Source of the DNA: Magnolia sinica | Taxonomy: Eukaryota; Streptophyta; Magnoliopsida; Magnoliales; Magnoliaceae | DNA: 64,000 bases | Reading direction: 5' to 3' | NCBI RefSeq assembly: GCF_029962835.1 | Contig: NC_080588.1 | Location: 16,944,001-17,008,000 of the forward strand | Part shown: positions 19,640 to 32,961 of the stretch, one piece after another | Layout: each line of letters begins with the position of its first letter | How positions within the stretch are numbered: position 1 is the first letter of the stretch | Translations under genes and position numbers: made by a program | The notes under the pieces: model-generated | Databases searched by the model: none | Told to the model about the DNA's origin: nothing | The model's input: the letters and a program-made list of their open reading frames with translations, nothing else

Positions 19640-22045
19640 GCTATTATTAGTCTGCGAAAGCCATTAAACATTCATATGTTCAAAGTTGGCAAGGGACTAG
19701 AAATGGTGAAAATTTAGAACAACATAAAAAATGCCAAGATTTCTAAGCAAGTAGTAGGTGAGGCTAAACTTAATGCTCATGATGATCTTTAAGTAGTTAG
19801 GGATAGGAGGGTGAGAAAGATGCCTTCAAAATAACAAAAATGAGGAAGGGTAGGGACCTAGCTCATGTTCGATGCATTAAGATCGATGACCAGAGGGTCC
19901 TAGTCAAGGACAATGAAATCAATGAAAGGTGGAGAAGCTATTTTTGCAACTTGTTCAATGACAACTCTGAGAACATAAGGATAGAAGGAACCATGGACTC
20001 AAATGACGTTGGAGACCATAGATACTTTCATAACATTAAGAAATTTGAAGTGAAAAAAGTTATGAGATAGATGAAAATAAGAAAAGTCCCTTGGTTCAGA
20101 TGGTATACTAATAGTATTTGAAAGTGCACGGATGTTGGGTTATTTTGGTTGACAAAGTTGTTCAACAAGATTGCAAGACCAAAGGACATGCCAGACGAGT
20201 GATGAAAAAGTACCGCGGTACCTACTCATAAGAATAAAGGAGACATATAGAGTTGCATTAACTATCATGGGATTAAACGTATGAACCATACTATGAAACT
20301 TCAGAAGAGAGTGATTGTACAAAGACTAATGCGTTGGAAGAATTTATCATAAAATCGGTTTGGTTTCCTGTTGAGGAGGGCTAGCAAACTAGTACTGAAG
20401 CTATTTTCCTACTTTGACAATTAATGGAGAAATATAGGGTGAGGAGGATCTCTAAATCGTCCTTAATAATTTAGAGAAAACATATAATAGGGTTTATAAA
20501 GAGTTAATCTGGTGGGTGTTGGGAAAGTAAAGAGTTTCAAGAGGATACATTAACACAATGTTGTCAAATCGCATACAGTCGCCTAAGCCATCGGCTTGCT
20601 GATTGCTTATGCCATCATGTAATCGCGCAAGTGATTGCTCAGGCTGATGTTTTTTTTTTTTTTTTTTTAAATTTTAAATTAAAAAAAAAACCTATTTCAT
20701 TGTCGATTGACTATTAGACTATTATAAGTTGAGTTATACTATATAATATAACAAAACATTCAATAAGTTACACTAAGAGAGAATTAATTATTAAAAACTA
20801 CAAATATAGAAATTTTATTGATAACTTGAATCTTGACGAGTTGATGTATACATAATACAATACAAGTTACAAACAACTAAACTCACAAGTTACACCTTGA
20901 GAAGTATGCTATTGCATAGGGTGGATGGCATCGCAAAAGCCATCTCATACTTTTCGCATACAAAAGTATGCCATCACATACACTTCAGATCGCATATACT
21001 ATCATGGCATATGCGATTTCAGTGGCCCATTATGCGATCACATATGACAACACTGCATTGGCATGATTAAGGAAATGAAGAGGGAGCGGTAACAAATGTG
21101 AGGACCACTAATGGAGAGACAATTGAATTCCCATTAATATAGGCTTGCACCAGGTGTCGTCATTGAACTTTATATTTTTGCATTGGTTATGGATGAGTTA
21201 GTGTGAGATTGTAGGAAGAGATCCCATGGTGTATGTTGTTTGCAGATGGCATAGTTTTGATGGACAAGATGATGGAGGCCATATACATAGATCTATACTT
21301 ATGGAAGGATGCTTTAGAATATAAATGATTTTAAATTAGTCGGCCTAAAACAAAGCATATGAGTGCAATTTTAGTAACAATAGGAGTGAAACGAAGAATT
21401 AGTTAAGATTGTTGACCTAGAAGTATCCCAAAATGACCACTTTTGATATCTTGGGTCGCTAATCATGAGTGGAGAGATTGAGAAGGATGTCACCCATAGA
21501 ATTTAAGCTAGGTGGAAGAAATGGAGATGTCTCTAGAGTTCTGTTTATTGACATCGATGACGTATACTAATCAAATTGTAGGGGAAATCTTATAGGAAAG
21601 ATATGAGACCAGCCATGCTTTTATGGGATAGAATTGCAGGCAGTTATGGAACAAATGTTCATTGGATTAGTGTGGCAGAAATGAGGATGTTGAGATGGAT
21701 GAGTGACAAGACCAAGAAGAATAAAATTAGAAATGAATGTATTTAAGTCAAGGGAACTTAGGAGTAACATCAATAGGTTATAAGACGAGGGAAAGCAGAC
21801 TTGGATGATTTGGTCATGCGCAACAGAGACTAAGAACTTCGCCTATTAGGAGTGAGTTGTAGCAAGTTGAAGGCTCTAAAAGGGTGAGGGGAAGGCTCAA
21901 AAGGAGTGGGTGGAGTACTAAGAAAAGACTTGATAAGCTATCATCTAACTGAAAATTATGGTCCTTTATAGAGTGGAATGGCAGAACAAGAGTTGTGTAT
22001 CCGACCCCAATTGGTTGGGAGAAGGCTTAGATGATGATAAAAGTG
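19640..22045 (+). mobile_element. second RTE LINE copy, longer, split by a hAT element
   Basis: The upstream half (to about 20550) contains the linker and reverse transcriptase N-terminal part (RCIKIDDQRVLVKDNEINERW, with FNDNSEN following). The downstream half (from about 21064) resumes at the motif where the first copy starts, with GLHQV and the AEMRMLRWMSD region. It ends in GGCTTAGATGATGATA. The endonuclease domain is missing, so it too is 5'-truncated. Many stops and frameshifts. Confidence 0.85.
20556..21055. mobile_element. 500-bp non-autonomous hAT element inserted in the RTE LINE
   Basis: Ends are CAATGTTGTCA and, inverted, CAGTGTTGTCA (10 of 11). An 8-bp target duplication with two mismatches flanks it (CATTAACA at 20548-20555, CATTGGCA at 21056-21063). 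A poly(T)/poly(A) hairpin lies at 20650-20690. The subterminal regions are rich in GCGAT/CGCAT words. Terminal CA-TG form and 8-bp duplication fit the hAT superfamily. No transposase. Confidence 0.85.
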
Positions 22046-22883
22046 GGAAATATGTGAAAACGGTTACGCTAATGTAGTTGATCTTCCGGTAAATGTCTAC
22101 TTTATCGAAAATCAAAATCGTAGAGAAGAGAAAAGGTCGTTGTCGGTGGGAAGAAATTTTGAAAAAAGGACTATTCTATTTGGTATTACTTTTGGGGGTT
22201 TTCTCCGACCCTTATACACCTACATGTTACAAGGGCTTTTTTCTTTACCTAATTAATTGTCTGTTGGTTCATATTAGGTCTAGGACACTCAATTTTATGA
22301 AAGCTTGTTGTGTTCGAAACCTCAAAAGCTACATAATGACACTTCTAGTAGGAAAAGCCTTAAGCCATCAATTTTCTTTTTCTTGCATTTTAGCACTATT
22401 TATGTACATTTTACACATTTCTTAGTGTATTTTAGTTATGAAGATACAATCTCTATATCTTATGCATTTGTAAAGTAGAATTTATATGACAACACTTGTT
22501 TCATCTGTATGCACGTGTCAGGATATTGCCTTTTGTAGGGTCCTCATGTCTGACGTTCCCATTTCCAACAATGACAGACTTGCTGGTTGTGATTGTGGTA
22601 TGGGACATGGTATTCGTGGCTGTGGCCATGCGAATTCAACAGGTTGGTGGTCATCCTCTCTCATCATTGCCACCCATTAATCAACAAAGCAGTCCCTGGC
22701 TCACTCAATCTTGCTGACTAGTGGTTAGTGGCCTTTTTTTTCCTGCTACTTTTGACAATTTTGGAGCTGCCACTGAATTTGTGGTGAGTTGAACCAGTAA
22801 CCACATAGCTACAATCTGCCACCTTAAAAAAAATCTCTCCAAAAAATGGAAAAAAAAGAAATCTACCACCTTTTTTTTTGAAA
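22046..22883. other. no gene recognised
   Basis: A 110-codon open frame at 22093-22425 shows no family I recognise and is probably chance. CTGCCACCTTAAA occurs at about 22814 as well as at the copia LTR start, so some LTR-derived sequence may extend upstream. Confidence 0.4.
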
Positions 22884-22890
22884 GCTAATT

Positions 22891-23213
22891 TGCCACCTTA
22901 AATTCAATATCAACTTCAAAGCAGGCTGCCCTTATTCATTCTCCTGACAGTCACTCTCTATCCAACCCATCCGACTTCCGATTTATCTTAGATGATAGAC
23001 ATGAGCTATTAATCACATCACAGATGATGTGGGGCACCTTTCTAATCTTGTTCCTCCTGTTAGACAGGTCACATGCCTTGTATAGCCACATGCCTTGTAT
23101 AGCTAATTTCCATAAATAGATGATTCTGTCTTTATCATTCTTTGGGTTGTCTCAAATACAAGAAAACCAAAGGAGAATCATTTCTCTTTGCTTTCAGTTT
23201 CTCTTTGCTCACA
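22891..23213 (+). repeat. 5' LTR of the copia element
   Basis: Begins TGCCACCTTAAATTC and ends CTCACA immediately before the primer-binding site, giving about 323 bp. The first 170 bp recur at 27981-28148. A TGTATAGCTAATTTCCATAAATAG stretch near its middle could hold the promoter. Confidence 0.7.
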
Positions 23214-23225
23214 TGGTATCAGAGC
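23214..23225 (+). promoter_or_regulatory. primer-binding site (initiator Met-tRNA)
   Basis: TGGTATCAGAGC is the standard Ty1/copia primer-binding site complementary to the 3' end of the initiator methionine tRNA. Confidence 0.9.
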
Positions 23226-23802
23226 TATACTGATCTCAGCTGATCTGATCCAGCACCACCATCTTCAGCTGCACATCCTGATCCGGCACCTCCTTCAACA
23301 CTGGGACTACCTCCTGACAGATCCGGCCTTTCTTGTGCTACCAAACCTCTGCGGCACCACTTCTAGACAAATCCGGCCCCCTGCTGCGTCACCCAGCCTC
23401 GTCCGACCACCCTTGCTGCGTCACCCACTTCATCCGACCACCCCTGCTGCGTCACCCATCCCATCCGACCAACCCCAGCCCGTCCGCACACCCGGCCGAC
23501 CACCCCCAACCCATCAACAAACCCGTTCGACCACCCTCAGCCCATCCGACCACCCCTGCTGTTTTCGACCACCCCATCTCCGTTAGCACGCACGCACGCA
23601 CGCACGTTCGACCAACCCTAGCCCATCCGACCAACCCCAGCCCATCTGATCACCCCATCTCCGTCCGCACACAATATCCCCAAGTCCCTTTCTCCCTTGC
23701 TGTTGCTGTTCTATTGCTGTTTTGTTGTTGTTCTATTACTGTTTTGTTGATGTTGCTGCAAGGTACCTCCTTCCTTGGTGTGGTTTACATCCATTCAGAT
23801 AT

Positions 23803-24600
23803 ATGGACAAAGACTCCCGTACAGAGGCCCCACGATGTAGTTTCGATGGTACCAACTACAATCTATGGGCCATCCACTTTCAGAATTTCCTTAAGGGTCG
23901 TGGTTTGTGGGGACTAATTGGTGGATTTGTTACTGTCCCCATTTCCACAGATGCTGACAAAATGGCTGAATGGGAAATAAAAAATGGACGTATTATTACC
24001 TGGATTCTCGATTCGGTTGATTGGTCAATTGCTGTTGGTCTCACGCCACATCGCACTGCTAAGGCAATATGGGAGCATTTCCAGACAATTTATAACCAGA
24101 GCCCGCCTGGAACAAGATCTGGTTCATCTTACTTAGGGTGACCAAAGTATTTAAACATTTTATTATACCATTATTACAATTTGGACAGAGATGGCTACGA
24201 TGGATCCAGAATTTCCAAATGACATTAAGATCCTCCAAACAATGCGTGATAATGTGCGAGTTCGACAGTTTCTTATGAAGCTGCGTCCGGAATTTGAGCA
24301 TTTTGGGGCTGCTCTCCTGAACCGTAGCCAAACTCCTTCATTGAATTCGGTTATTAATGATTTATTGGCTGAGGAACAACGATTGAAAGTTCTCTCCCAT
24401 GTCCCCAACTCAGGGATCATCTGATCTGGTACTTGCTGCATCCACCTCTATACCAAACTGTAGTTCCACTCATTTAACTTATCGCGGCTGCAACAAAGTG
24501 GGACATGTCGTCGCTTAGTGCAAAGATTAGTGCGCTTATTGTCGACGGACTAGTCATGGTATTCAGGACTGCCGTTCACGTGCCTATGCATCCTCTTTCG
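23803..24600 (+). pseudogene. copia gag (capsid/nucleocapsid), broken
   Basis: The start at 23803 gives MDKDSRTEAP and the gag signature YNLWAIHFQNFLKGRGLW. An internal piece is missing after FQTIYNQ near 24098. A second open block (about 24191-24424) continues the capsid region (RVRQFLMKLRPEFEHF, LLAEEQRLK). Two CCHC-like zinc knuckles follow in broken frames near 24470-24580 (the first of form C-x2-C-x4-H-x4-C). Not functional. Confidence 0.85.
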
Positions 24601-24752
24601 GCCGTGGACGTGGTGGTCGAGGTTGTGGCTGTGGTCGTGCTTTTTCTGTTACTTCCGCGCCTATTTCTGCTACTTTTGTTGGTGATACTGCATCTATTAT
24701 TTCTGTTGAAGGACTTTCCTCATCTTTGACTGCTGCGATGTTCTAGCATATC

Positions 24753-27700
24753 GTGCAGGTCCTTTCTGCGGCCAGTATGCCAGGTATATCCTCATCTTCT
24801 ACATGGTTCTTCTATTCGGGTGCTTCCAATCATATGACTGGTGCCGTATCCCATCTTTGCGACATTCGTCCCTACACCGGAAATCAGGTTATTTCTACTG
24901 CGGATGACACTAGACTACCCATTCAGTCCGTTGGATCATTGACTTTCTCTCCTTCTGCCCATCGCTAGTTCACCCTTCGTGATGTGTTTTATGTCTCTAA
25001 CCTTTCCTCAAATTTAATTTCTGTTGGTCAACTTACATCCAATAACTGCTTAGTCATATTTCTTCCAAACTGTTATTTTGTGCAGGATCTGTTAACGGGA
25101 AAGGTACTTGGGAAGGGTAGGCGGCATGGTCGTCTGTACGTACTGGACTTTGACCCATCTGTCACTCCGGCTCGTTGTTTTTTTTCTCCATCTTCATCAG
25201 ATATTTATTCGGCAAATAAATTGTGGAGACTCTGGCACTTTCGCCTGGGTCATCCACATTCAGATCGGTTAATTCAGTTATTTTCTTCTGGCATGTTAGA
25301 GAATATTTCTCTTAATAAAAGTGATTTGGATTATTCTTGTTCTTCCTGTTGTCTTTCAAAAAGTAAGTATATTCCATTTTCTCTAAGTAGTACAAAATCA
25401 TCATCCATGTTTGAACTAGTGCATACGGATGTCTGGGGTCCTTCACCAATTATGTCTCTCTCTAGGTTACGATATTATGTTATATTTATTGATGATTTCA
25501 CACGTTACATCTGGATTTACTTTCTGCACTCTAAGTCACAGGTTTTTCAAAAATTCAAGTTATTTCACTCTATGGTAGACACTCAATTTCGGGTAAAAGT
25601 TCAAACTCTCCGCTCTGACTCAGGGGGAGTATCTCTCAATAGATTTTTGTACATATCTTCAGGGTCATGGGATTATTCATGAGACCACCTATTTTGATAC
25701 TTCACGACAGAATGGGGTGGCTGAACGAAAAAATCGCCATATTGTTGAAACTGCCAACACGCTAATGATAGCTATGAGTGTTCCTCGTTCTTTCTGAGCG
25801 GAAGCAATGTTACATTCAGTCTACTTGATTAACCGGATGCCAACCAAAATTCTAAACAGTAAATCTCCCTACTTTGTTCTCGCTGGCTTACCTCCCACAT
25901 ATTCCACATTTCGTGTTTTTGGTTGTGTATGTTATGTTCACCTGGCATAACGTGAACGTAACAAACTATTTTCAAAATCAGTCAAATGTATGTACTTGGG
26001 ATTTGGAGAAACTCAGAAGGGTTTTCGATGTTATGATCCGGTTTCTCGTCGTGTTCGGGTATCACGACATGTTGTTTTTCTTGAGTATATTGCCTTTCAT
26101 TCATTTGTTCCTCCTCCGCACCCACCAAACTCTCCTGGTCTTATTGCCTTTTCTGACATTCCTTTTGCCTCGAGTACTCTCCCTCGTCCGTTTCAGGTTT
26201 ACTCACGATGACCACGTACAGATCCATCACCTATTATTCTCCCTACTGTACCTGTTGCCGATCCAGAACCCACCTTGGTACGTTGTTCCGCTCGTGTACA
26301 TCAACAACCTGATCGCTTGATATACTCTATGTCTGCCATGAATGCTACTCTGGATACTGTATCTTTTCCTACTTCATACACTCAGGCAGCCACTCATGAT
26401 TGTTGGAAGAAGGCTATGGCAGAAGAACTTGCAGCATTGGATGATAATCATACGTGGGACATTGTCACTCGACCCATTGACCAACAATTAATTGGTAGTA
26501 AATGAATTTATTCTGTAAAGCTCAAATTTGACGGATCATTGGATCGATACAAGGCTCGGCTTGTCACTCAGGGATACAAATAGGAACACAGAATTGATTA
26601 TGATGAGACATTCGCTCCTGTGGCCAAGATGAAAACCGTTCGTACACTTCTGGCAACATCATCCGTTCGTTCTTGGTCACTCGCTCAAATGGATGTGAAA
26701 AATGCTTTTCTTCATGGCGACCTCCAAGAAACAGTATATTTGAAACCTCCTCTTGACTCTTTAATCCCTGCTAATAAGGTATGTTGCCTAAAGAAAGCTC
26801 TGTATGGCCTCAAACAAGCACCTCGGGCATGGTTCCAACGCTTTCACGATGTTGTTACGGGTGCTGACTTTACTCAAAATGGTCATGACCCATCCTTATT
26901 TTTGCGCACCACTGATCGTGGTATTGTCATTGTTCTCGTATATGTTGACGACCTACTCCTGATCGGTAGCGATGCTACTGGCATCTCGGCATTAAAGGAA
27001 ATTCTGAAATCATCCTTCAAGATGAAGGACCTTGGCCATCTAACATACTTTCTTGGGCTTGAATTTTCACGTTCTCAACGTGGGATCCTGGTCAGCCAGC
27101 GTAAATATATAAAGGATCTTCTCGCTTTAGCCTCATTGACGGATCAGAAGACAGTTCAGACTCCCTTAGAACTTAACGTTCAATATGGCCGTGACGATGG
27201 TCATCTTCTTGCGGAGCTCACGTTATACTGCCGTTTGGTTGAGAGACTGGTTTACTTAACAATGACTCGCCCTGATATTGCCTACGTTGTCCACGTTGTC
27301 AGCCAGTTTGTTTCAGCTCCTTGGACTCTTCATGTACCTGCGGTGTTGTGCATCCTACAGTACCTACGTGGAACTCTAGATCGATCACTGTTCTTTTCCT
27401 CCACGGCAACTCTGGACCTTCGTGCTTTTTCGGATGCTGACTGAGCCGGTTGCGCTCTCACACGATAATCTACCACTGGTTACTATGTTTTTCTCGGCAC
27501 TTCTCTCATCTCTTGGAAGTGTAAGAAGCGGGTCATTGTTTCCAAATCAAGCACAGAAGCCGAGTATCGAGCGATGTCGGCTGCTTGTAGTGAGCTTGTC
27601 TGGTTACGTGGACTTCTTTCCGACTTGGGCTTTTATCTACAGAATCCTACTCCACTCCATGTAGATAATTTGAGTGCCATTCAGATTGCCTCTAACCCTG

Positions 27701-27900
27701 TTTTCCATGAACGGACAAAGCATATTAAAGTTGACTGTCACTTTATCCGAGAGAAGTTTCAGTCTGGGCTCATTTCTCTTCCATATGTCGCATCCCATGA
27801 TCAGATTGCAGACATTCTCACGAAGTCCCTCACTTCTGCACGACACTCATTTGCTTTCAGTTTCTCTTTGCTTTCACCTCCAACATTCTCATGGGAAACG
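24753..27900 (+). pseudogene. copia pol: protease, integrase, RT, RNase H, multiply broken
   Basis: The protease box at about 24813 reads YSGAS instead of the family's DSGAS, so the catalytic Asp is lost. The integrase has the HHCC region (LWHFRLGHPHSDRL onwards, about 25216) and HTDVWGP, FIDDFTRY. The frame then breaks before the QNGVAERKNRHIVE part (about 25710). The RT shows QMDVKNAFLHGDLQETV and YVDDLLLIGSD (about 26941). RNase H has SSTEAEYRAMSAACSE and HVDNLSAIQIA (about 27550-27700), ending in DQIADILTKSL. Stops at about 25681, 26503 and 27442 and several frameshifts rule out function. Confidence 0.93.
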
Positions 27901-28239
27901 GTACTAGCCCATTTCTTATGTTGGTTCCGCATATATTTTAACCTTTTCATTTTGGTAGATTGGCTCTTCCTGGGCTAATCTGCCACCTTAAATTCAATAT
28001 CAGCTTCAAAGCAGGCTGCCCTTATTCATTCTCCTGACAGTCACTCTCTATCCAACCCATCAGACTTCCGGGGCATCTTAGATGATGGACACGAGCTATT
28101 AATCACATCACAGATGATGTGGGGCACCTTTCTAATCTTGTTCCTCCAACATTCTCATGGGAAACGGTACTAGCCCATTTCTTATGTTGGTTCCACATCC
28201 ATTTTAACCTTTTCATTTTGGTAGATTGGCTCTTCCTGG

Positions 28240-30349
28240 TGTCTTTATTTCACCTAGCATTAAAAAAATGTGTGTGATCTTTCACTGTGAAGGATTTCGG
28301 TTGGGGACGAGAAATGTGAGAACTACTTCTCGCCGGTTACAAGTCTATGCCTTCCCAGGCATATTTGTCAGTTTCTATCCCATGACAACGCTGTTTGGGC
28401 ATGCAAATTCATATTGTTCAGTCCTAATTCAAGTCACCAGATCATCAGTGATAACTCATCATGGTGTAGGTTTTTCTAGTTGCCATCTCAAGAAGCACTA
28501 GAAACTTCCTCTTAGCTTTTTAGAAATGGTTTTAGCCTATCTTGTACGTTCATTTCAAATGTGATGTTCGTTATCCCAAGCCATTTCGTCACAGTCTGAC
28601 TCTTTTTTTAGGTTATAGTGGTGTTATGGTATGTGCAACGCACGCGGAATGAGTAGGGGAGAGAGATATAGTGGAAAAGGGTGCTGCTAGACCCAGGTGA
28701 AGGCTACATGGGAAGGGAGAAAGAAGTCGACCCATCCCCACTTTTTCCGGTGTTATGGCCCACTCAAGCTTTAGATCTGCTTTGTTTCCGGGCTGATGCC
28801 TAGATATGAGCTGTCACGTGTATGGTTTGGATGTCACACAGTCATCACGGTGCGCCCCATGGAGAGCCTTTTGTTGCATGGTCTCCCTAATACTATGCTT
28901 ACATGCGGGCTGGATGCAAAGAGGAAAAGTGGGAGCAGGCTAACCATCGATGAATCCAAAAGACAAAAATACCATTGGTCAAAGGCCCAGACACAACCCA
29001 AAACTATTTATTAATGCCTCTCTCCATGACTAATTGCAGGGATTAAATTTGGCCAAAAGCTATTACCGCTTTATATAGTATAGAATTGTCAATTGATTTC
29101 ACTTGCTACACATGCCTTTTCCCTTAAAGTTGAAATATATTCTTCTTGTGTTCCAGTGTTTCATAACGTTTGTGAGAGAACATAATGAGACCTGCATAAA
29201 ACCCCTAAAAACGACGATGTTATTGAATATAACTCCCATTTGTTTCAGGTCTTAATCCAAAATGGGGAAAAAACAGTCATCATGCCTTCAGACCCAGGTT
29301 TGAGTTTCAAATAGGATTTGTTGCAAGCCTGTATGTGCATAGTCCAAATCATTCTTCTCCTGTAATGCAATAATGATCATATGTTGTCTTTATCTTGCAT
29401 TTAAAGCTTTTCATCAGGCAATATATAGCGGTAACCAAGAGAATGAGCTAACACATCACAGAATCCTGTTTCTTTCTATGCTCTTTCATGGTTGAGTTCC
29501 TTGTTTTTGGACCATGCCTTACACATGATTGTCCACGTACATAACATGCGTTGGTCTGTAGTGCTAAACCCATATGAATAACATGCTTCTTGGTGTAGTG
29601 CTAAATGATCTCTCTCAGCTGATTCTTCCTGATCACTTTGAACTAGAGGTTTGCTTGAATGCATCCCGACATAAGTAATAAGATACGTTGGGATCTTAGC
29701 CTTTGAATCTGGATCATCTTCCAATTATCCAAACTGTTTATACGATGTTTCTCACTTTGCATGGTGGATATACAGCAAATAAAAGCTTTCAATAGGATAA
29801 TTTCGACCCTTTTATAATTTGGCTTGTTTGCTTTGAATATGGATGGTCACCGTAAAGGGTTGGAATATTTAATCTAAGAGTTTTTACAGCCATCCCCAAT
29901 TGAAGGGGAGCCCTATCAGATAAACAGTTTTGAGTTATTGCAAAAACCCAAATCCAGCTGCTAGAGTCTCGTCATATCTTGTTTTAATTCGTGGGGATGT
30001 ATTCAAGCAAATCTCTTTGGACCATGGTTCTTTGGTTGCGTTTACCATGTTACATATTCCAAGGTCCAGATTCGGGAAAATGAGAACTTTCTTGGAAATC
30101 AACTGCTGAATTATGATTGGTTACAATGATGAACAGAAGGGTTTTGCATTTTTTCCTATGATCTTACAGAATTTCAGCATGCCTCATCTGGTGAGAATGC
30201 CTTATCTGTCCAACGCCATTCATCTGCTTTAGGAGCATGTGATGCAGGACATGAAATTAACCATGGAGTGCAAGAAATCAAGTTTGTGATTATGCCAATA
30301 TTAAACAGTCACAAAATTCTACATCCTACATACTATTAAACATTCAAGA
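28240..30349. other. no gene recognised
   Basis: About 2.1 kb without a recognisable domain, terminal repeat or RNA. Scattered acceptor-like TTTGTTTCAG (about 29250) and short open frames do not form a gene model. A CA(C/T)GTG-type site occurs near 28815. Confidence 0.4.
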
Positions 30350-31590
30350 AGGGGAATCTATGGGGGTCCAAGCCTACACAACCATTAGGGCTGGATCAAA
30401 TAAAATTACAAGCCAAATAAGCCCAAAGGAGTGTAAGAATCACCCATTCTTGCATAGGTTCCTGACTCAAGAGATTTACTAAGTTTCAATTTAGGGGAAA
30501 ATCTAGGGTTTGAAAATTAGGGATAATTGAGATTTGGGACCCTTTTGGGTTATGGATTTCGGATTATGAGGTTTTCTAGATAACGGTTAGGGATCGGTCA
30601 AGGTATTCGAGGGTACATGGACTGATTTAGCAATTTCCAGATTTAACAATTCCGTTGTACCACATGTTGATTATGTTTAAGAGTGAATATTATGGGTAGA
30701 TCTAAGGGCGTTTAGGTAGAGGATTAATGAGGGATCCTATGGGGAGGTTTTAAGCCCAAAAAAGGAAAGAAACAGAGGGGAAAAAAGGACTTGAAATGGG
30801 CCACGCACGTTGGACAACAGGTTGGCCTGGATGCACGTGTGTGACTGGACGTCCGTACATGTGTGAGGCCCACAAAATCGGGAAATGACTCGTAGGTTAG
30901 GATCGACCAGGGGTGGGTTGTTTCAATACCAAAAATCACTTCGATTCGGTACATGTTTTGTGCGTAGTACTCCGCCGAAGTTTCAGCCCCGTAAATGCGC
31001 CAAATTTTGAAAACCTTCTTGTACACCACTGTAGGAGAGGATTTTGATGCGAAAATTGGTGAATCTGCTGGTGGATGGGGTGTTGAGGATGATGGATGTG
31101 ATGCAGAAGAAGATGGTGATGATTTGGAGCGGGTGTGACTTCGCACCACGGTAGTTAACCCTCAGAGGAAGGGAGGGCTTCGCACCCAATTTGATCCTTC
31201 AACTCAATGTGAGAGAGAGGAAGAAACGCATGATTTTTTTTATTCATAATATCATGAGAGTCCATACATGGGATTGCTTTATTTATAAGAAAACCCTAAA
31301 TCCAAAAGACAAAACTACCCTTGTGCCATGGGCGCGCACTAATACCAAAACTAAAATAAATAAAATAACTAATCTAACCAATCAAAACCGTTCATGATGT
31401 TTCTAATAATAAAAATAATCAAAACTCAAAATCCTGAATCATCTAAAGTAGTGGGCCACGATCATGAGATCCGATGGTAGGATCTATGTGATGATCGGGT
31501 CCACTCCAATGCTCCATAACGCAGCCCCCTAATTATGGAGTCCTCCAAAGATGTCGTTGTCGATCCAAATAGAAAGTGGGGCCCGCCTCC
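30350..31590 (-). mobile_element. possible LTR/leader of a retroelement, minus strand
   Basis: Read on the minus strand, CTTATAAATAAAG (about 31277-31290) looks like a TATA box. It is followed by an untranslated-leader-like stretch and then a Ser/Pro/His-rich open frame (about 31149 down to 30724) with no recognised domain. The layout resembles the start of a non-autonomous LTR element. I see no matching second LTR or primer site, so this is tentative. Confidence 0.3.
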
Positions 31591-32162
31591 TCCTCGAATA
31601 CGTGCGTAGAGGGGGCGTGTGCATGATGTCCCCATCAGCATGTGAGGTCTTTTATACTTTTTCCTGGGTCTATGGAGAAAACCGACAGCCTTCTACACAG
31701 TTTTGCAGTCAAATGCGCAGAAGACATCAATGGTTCAATTGAAGTCCGCTTCTATTTCTTTTCCCTCTGGTTTTCCAGGTATGAGTTATCAAAACCTGCT
31801 GAAATATGCACAAACCAATCAGTTTTGTCTCAATGTTCCAAAAAAAGAAAAGAAAAAGAAAAAAAGCAGTTTTGTCTCGGTAATCAGCAGACTGCAACAA
31901 TCTTCACGAGAACACCCTTCAACGCCCTTTCTCCTAAATGCACCGTCTTCTCACAGATTGCACTCACAGCAATCTGAAATTTCAGATCAAGGTTCCCAGA
32001 GCTGAAACTCAATTCAGCAGCATGAAATCTATTTACGAATGGTTCATTCATGCACCGATTGTTGCTAGTTATCTGCAACAACAGTATTATATGGGGAATA
32101 AATTGAAGCATTCGACAGAGGAGCTCTTGGTTAGGCCTACGGATGGCTAGTATTATCAGGAT
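31591..32162 (+). other. no confirmed gene; exon-like open stretch
   Basis: An acceptor-like TTTTCCAG near 31780 is followed by a GTATGAG donor-like site. A short open stretch (about 32020-32150, KSIYEWFIHAPIVASYLQQQ) ends in TAG just before a hAT-type element. I do not recognise the peptide and cannot decide between a decayed 3' exon and chance. Confidence 0.3.
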
Positions 32163-32554
32163 CATAGTTCTAAAACCCGCTGAGTCTACTTGAAACTGAG
32201 CTGAGTCATCTTGACTCAGCAAGATTTTGAGCCGAGTCTCTTGTAAACTGGCATCTCGTTCTGGCCTGATTCTGACTCGGGAACATTTGTTGACTCGAGC
32301 ACTCAGGTTGACTCAACGTGGCTCACGGTAACTCGAATCGAGTCACCCAGTGAGTTGCTCCGTTGTTATTCACAAGAAGTTAATAATCTGGGTTGGAATT
32401 GAACCAAGAACCTTACCCACAGAAAGAGCCAAACATCTATTAACATACGTAGTACTTCTAATTGTAATTATTAAATATCGAGTTGATTAGGTTGAGTCTC
32501 AAGTCAACTCGATCTGGACAAACATCAAGTGTTGTTTAAGAATTTTGAATTATG
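32163..32554. mobile_element. 392-bp hAT-type MITE with tRNA-like interior
   Basis: A perfect 8-bp target duplication ATCAGGAT lies at 32155-32162 and 32555-32562. Ends are CATAGTTCTAAAAC and, inverted, CATAATTCAAAATT. The interior is rich in GAGTC/GACTC words. On the minus strand there is a tRNA-like segment with a B-box form GGTTCAATTCC (about 32400). No transposase. Confidence 0.85.
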
Positions 32555-32961
32555 ATCAGGATGAAAAGAATAGGTTTCTGTTTGTTGCTGAAACAACAAG
32601 GGGAAAAAAAAACAGAACCAGTTATTTTTTACGAAATAGTTGAGAAAAGGAGTGGATACAGTGAATGAATGAAAAACACTTGTGAAACCAAAAAAAAAAA
32701 AAAGGATGAAAAGATACTTGGAAGATAGTCTTGCATCTGGAAAACAAAAATGTGCTGGGTCGTGGGTGGATTTGCAAGGTGGAGATACAACTGGTTTGGA
32801 GCTTTTCATGCTTGATTTGTGGGAGGCTCAATTAAAGGCATGGAATGGACTACGGAGAAACATTTAGCCCATCAGGGATGTTGGGTAACAATAGACTTGC
32901 TAATGCAATGATGAATAAATGTATGTTTGGCAGCAATTTCAGCATGGAAAAGTTTTGAGAC

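Larger units (their letters stand above)
22884..28239 (+). mobile_element. decayed Ty1/copia retrotransposon with scrambled 3' end
   Basis: Order is 5' LTR, primer-binding site, gag, protease, integrase, reverse transcriptase, RNase H. This protease-integrase-RT order identifies the copia superfamily. The 3' end is abnormal: a 97-bp tail segment (27877-27973), a truncated LTR piece (27974-28148), then the same 97-bp segment again (28143-28239). Multiple stops and frameshifts in every domain make it inactive. Confidence 0.92.

Noticed and set aside
22093-22425. 110-codon open frame
   Set aside because: Hydrophobic peptide without a recognised family, between a LINE tail and a copia LTR; probably chance.
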